From Gillisella taibaishanensis (GTDB taxonomy: Bacteria > Pseudomonadota > Alphaproteobacteria > Rhizobiales > Rhizobiaceae), in assembly GCF_001938985.1 (NCBI RefSeq), contig NZ_MKIN01000016.1, positions 1 to 64,000 on the forward strand: a stretch of DNA of 64,000 nt, written 5' to 3'. The notes under the pieces were generated by a model. The model saw nothing but the letters and a program-made list of their open reading frames with translations. It was not told where the DNA came from and searched no databases. Both the position numbers and the translations under genes were made by a program. Below, piece after piece: positions 61,702 through 64,000 of this stretch (its first letter is position 1; each line of letters starts with the position of its first letter).

Positions 61702-63606
61702 GTGACGCTGGGTTCTAAACGGAAATGGCCGGCGCCGCGACGCGCGCAGGGTCGAAGGCTCGTCCGCATGGCCGCCGTCGCCACTGTCGCCGCGCTCGGC
61801 ATTTTCGTCGCCTCAAGGTTGGCAGCTCCCTATATCGTTTCCAGCAGTCTGGTGCGCGGCAGCATCGAAAAGGCGATCAGCCGCTGGAGCGGCCATGAGG
61901 TGGAAATTGCCGGAACGCCCAGCCTGCAATTCTGGCCGGAACCACGTATCACCCTGCCCAATGTCACGATCACCAGTCGCGGGCCGGCAAAGCCCGGAGA
62001 TACGGTAATCGGCGGCAAGCAGATCATCGCCCATGTCGACCTGCTGTCAGCCAATTTCGGTTTGATCAAGGCTGTCATGGGCAATCCGGTTTTCGACGAT
62101 TTTTACCTGGTGCGGCCGCATCTCTATATGCACCGCGATGCCGAGGGTCATCTCGACTGGGCCGGCAAGGGCCTGCTGTCGGACGCCATCGCCCATGCCG
62201 AAGACAATGGCAAAGGCGGCCAGACCCTCGACAAGGCTTATGACGCCAGGATCGGCACGATCACCGTCGAGAACGGCCGGATCGATATCGATGACCAGCA
62301 GCTTCGCCGCAAGATAGTGATCGACAGCATCTTCTCACATCTGTTTTGGCCCGTCATGTCGGCGCCTGTCGGCGGCACTGCCAACATGATCATCGGCGGC
62401 GTCGACACCAGGCTCGATTTTTCCTCCAGTCAGCCGCTGCTGTTGTTTGGCGGCGGCGTTGGCCAGACGGAATTTTCGCTGACCGCGCCTGTGATGACCG
62501 GCACCTTCAAGGGTAAGACCGGGCTCGCACCCGCCCGGTTCGCCTCCGGCGATCTCAGCTTTTCGGTTTCCAATGTGCCGGGCCTGCTGGCCTGGACCGG
62601 CGCCACCCTGCCCGGAACCGAGGCGCTGCATACCGTCGCGGTGCAGGCGACGGTGACGGCGGAAGCCGATCGGATACGGTTGGATGGCCTCTCCCTGACG
62701 GCCAATGACGCCAAGGCCACCGGACTGATGGACATGGCGCAGGGGAGAAGCGGCAAGCCGAAGCTGAGCGGCACGCTGGCCTTCGAGCAGATGGACATTC
62801 CAACCGTTCTAGGCGCGTTTTCGCTTTCGGCACCCGATATCGGCGCAAACAAGGGCAAGAGCGGCCTGTTGAACTGGCTGGAATTCGACCTGACGCTGTC
62901 TGCGCGCAAGGCGACCTATTCCCCGTTCACGCTCACAGACATGGGCGCCAGCATTCTCGTCACCGACGGCACTGCCGTTTTCGACATTGCCGACAGCACG
63001 CTTGCCGACGGCGCACTGGTTGCGCATCTCGAGGGTCGCAATGGAGGTTTCGACCAGGGCGCCCATCTCGATCTGTCACTGACCAATGCCGATATGTCGG
63101 ATATCGAAGGCAAGCTGGCGCTAACCGGGCCATTGCCGCTCGGCACGGGATCGCTGACGGTGTCGGCTGAGACAAACCGGGCGCTTTGGGAAACCAAGCC
63201 AAGTGACATCAACGGCACGCTGACGCTCAACGCCGGGCCGGGACGCATCACCGGGATCAATCCCGATGGCGTGCGGCAGACGGCGGCGGCGCAGAAATTC
63301 TTCCGGCTGCAGGATGCCGGCAAAGGCGACTGGGCTTTCGACAGCATGACCCTCTCTGCCACGCTGGGCAAGGGCAGCATCAACATCGACAAGGGCGAAC
63401 TGCTGGGCAGCGCTCAGTCGGGCACGTTTAGCGGTGTGGTGCCCTACGACTTTAAGGGTCTCGCGCTTTCAACAGAAATGCGGCCAAGCACGGCACCGGC
63501 AAGCAACGAGGCCGACGGCGCTGCGCCGCTCCGGCTGTTCATCGGTGGCTCCTGGCCGGACCTGATCCTGTCGCCAGCTGGCGCACAGCCCGCCCCAAAG
63601 CAATAG
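61702..63606 (+). CDS. AsmA family protein
   Basis: 634 residues from GTG 61702, with AAAGG upstream. One N-terminal transmembrane helix (MAAVATVAALGIFVASRLA), then a long periplasmic beta-rich region with the AsmA pattern: WSGHEVEIAGTPSLQFWPEPRITLPNVTI, FYLVRPHLYMHRDAEGHLDW, and a C-terminal RIDIDDQ...LSGTLAF-type repeat ending LFIGGSWPDLILSP. AsmA-like proteins are inner-membrane-anchored bridges linked to outer-membrane lipid transport. It ends 1 base before the convergent permease stop. Confidence 0.88.
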   Translation: MTLGSKRKWPAPRRAQGRRLVRMAAVATVAALGIFVASRLAAPYIVSSSLVRGSIEKAISRWSGHEVEIAGTPSLQFWPEPRITLPNVTITSRGPAKPGDTVIGGKQIIAHVDLLSANFGLIKAVMGNPVFDDFYLVRPHLYMHRDAEGHLDWAGKGLLSDAIAHAEDNGKGGQTLDKAYDARIGTITVENGRIDIDDQQLRRKIVIDSIFSHLFWPVMSAPVGGTANMIIGGVDTRLDFSSSQPLLLFGGGVGQTEFSLTAPVMTGTFKGKTGLAPARFASGDLSFSVSNVPGLLAWTGATLPGTEALHTVAVQATVTAEADRIRLDGLSLTANDAKATGLMDMAQGRSGKPKLSGTLAFEQMDIPTVLGAFSLSAPDIGANKGKSGLLNWLEFDLTLSARKATYSPFTLTDMGASILVTDGTAVFDIADSTLADGALVAHLEGRNGGFDQGAHLDLSLTNADMSDIEGKLALTGPLPLGTGSLTVSAETNRALWETKPSDINGTLTLNAGPGRITGINPDGVRQTAAAQKFFRLQDAGKGDWAFDSMTLSATLGKGSINIDKGELLGSAQSGTFSGVVPYDFKGLALSTEMRPSTAPASNEADGAAPLRLFIGGSWPDLILSPAGAQPAPKQ

Positions 63607-63607
63607 G

Positions 63608-64000
63608 TTAGCGCCCGGCGGCAGCCGTGTGTTCGTCGCGCTGGCGCTGCAATTCTCGGCGTTTAGTACCAATGGAGGCGATGATGACGCCGAGCGTGAC
63701 GACAGCAATCAGGATGGTGCAGATGGCGTTGATCTCAGGCGTTACGCCAAGGCGTACCTGGGAATAGATCTTGATCGGCAAGGTCGTGGCGCCCGGTCCC
63801 GTCGTGAAGCTCGCAATCACGAGATCGTCGAGCGAGAGCGTGAAGGCCAGCATCCAGCCCGAGACGACCGCCGGCAGGATCAGCGGCAGGGTGATACGGA
63901 AAAAGGTCTTGACCGGTGGGCAGCCGAGATCGAGCGCCGCCTCTTCCAGGCTGCGGTCGAAGGTGACGAGCCGCGACTGCACGACGATTGCCACATAGCA
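63608..64000 (-). CDS. polyamine-type ABC transporter permease, C-terminal part (PotI/YdcV-like)
   Basis: The gene runs off the window edge; 131 C-terminal residues are seen (YVAIVVQSRLVTFDRSLEEAALDLG onward). The EAA loop LEEAALDLGCPPVKTFFRITLP and LAFTLSLDDLVIASFTTGPG are those of PotI/YdcV-type permeases for spermidine/putrescine. A charged tail (KRRELQRQRDEHTAAAG) ends it. Confidence 0.85.
   Translation of the reverse strand, partial: CYVAIVVQSRLVTFDRSLEEAALDLGCPPVKTFFRITLPLILPAVVSGWMLAFTLSLDDLVIASFTTGPGATTLPIKIYSQVRLGVTPEINAICTILIAVVTLGVIIASIGTKRRELQRQRDEHTAAAGR

Noticed and set aside
1-64000. CRISPR arrays, complete insertion sequences, rRNA genes, prophage
   Set aside because: No regularly spaced repeat array, no transposase or integrase frame, no rRNA-like sequence and no phage structural genes were seen.

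Overview
The window looks like a chromosomal or chromid segment of an alphaproteobacterium of the Rhizobium/Agrobacterium group. Supporting signs are an Rrf2 regulator with the layout of rhizobial RirA, a tRNA-His that lacks the extra 5' G and carries A73 (an alphaproteobacterial trait), a phasin gene under a PhaR-like palindrome, many ABC-type solute transporters, and several palindromic mosaic repeats of the kind found between rhizobial genes. The species cannot be fixed from the sequence alone.

Region 1 (1-5900) is the tail of a type VI secretion vgrG island: the VgrG C-terminus, a DUF4123 adaptor, a putative glycine-rich effector with an HHMPA motif, a probable immunity protein, a PAAR-type spike protein broken by a one-base frameshift, and an AP2-domain protein. 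Three convergent minus-strand genes follow, one clearly SMI1/KNR4 (SUKH) and two uncharacterised and possibly immunity-like. Region 2 (5990-17880) is a catabolic island bracketed by two direct copies of a ~155 bp repeat. It holds a peptide-type ABC transporter, an M20 amidohydrolase, a beta-lactamase-fold serine hydrolase, two LysR regulators and a divergent MmgE/PrpD protein. An identical 15 bp motif lies upstream of both the transporter operon and the prpD gene.

Region 3 (18.0-21.9 kb) has a DUF1349 protein and two HxlR regulators, each divergent from an enzyme (an SDR and an isochorismatase-like hydrolase). Region 4 (22-27.6 kb) is a hut-like cluster: a histidine ammonia-lyase homologue whose cofactor-forming Ala-Ser-Gly triad is replaced by Ser-Ala-Gly, a polar amino-acid ABC transporter, and a HutC-type GntR regulator. 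Region 5 (27.7-37.5 kb) is rich in redox enzymes: four SDRs, an Old Yellow Enzyme, a quinone-oxidoreductase-like MDR, an alpha/beta hydrolase and an NTF2-like protein, with LysR and TetR regulators. The TetR intergenic region carries two copies of one palindrome.

Region 6 (37.5-47.3 kb) appears to serve ribitol or a related pentitol: a ribulokinase-type FGGY kinase, a ribitol-dehydrogenase-like SDR and a ribose-type ABC transporter, divergent from a LacI regulator that is followed by a GH105 hydrolase and a DadA-like oxidase. Region 7 (47.4-64 kb) looks like core genome: CDP-diacylglycerol pyrophosphatase, gluconokinase, RirA, methylmalonate-semialdehyde dehydrogenase, OsmC, a HupE/membrane protein/DUF1007 operon with a second divergent HupE, tRNA-His, phasin, a very large PAS histidine kinase, an AsmA protein, and the C-terminus of a polyamine-type permease at the window edge.
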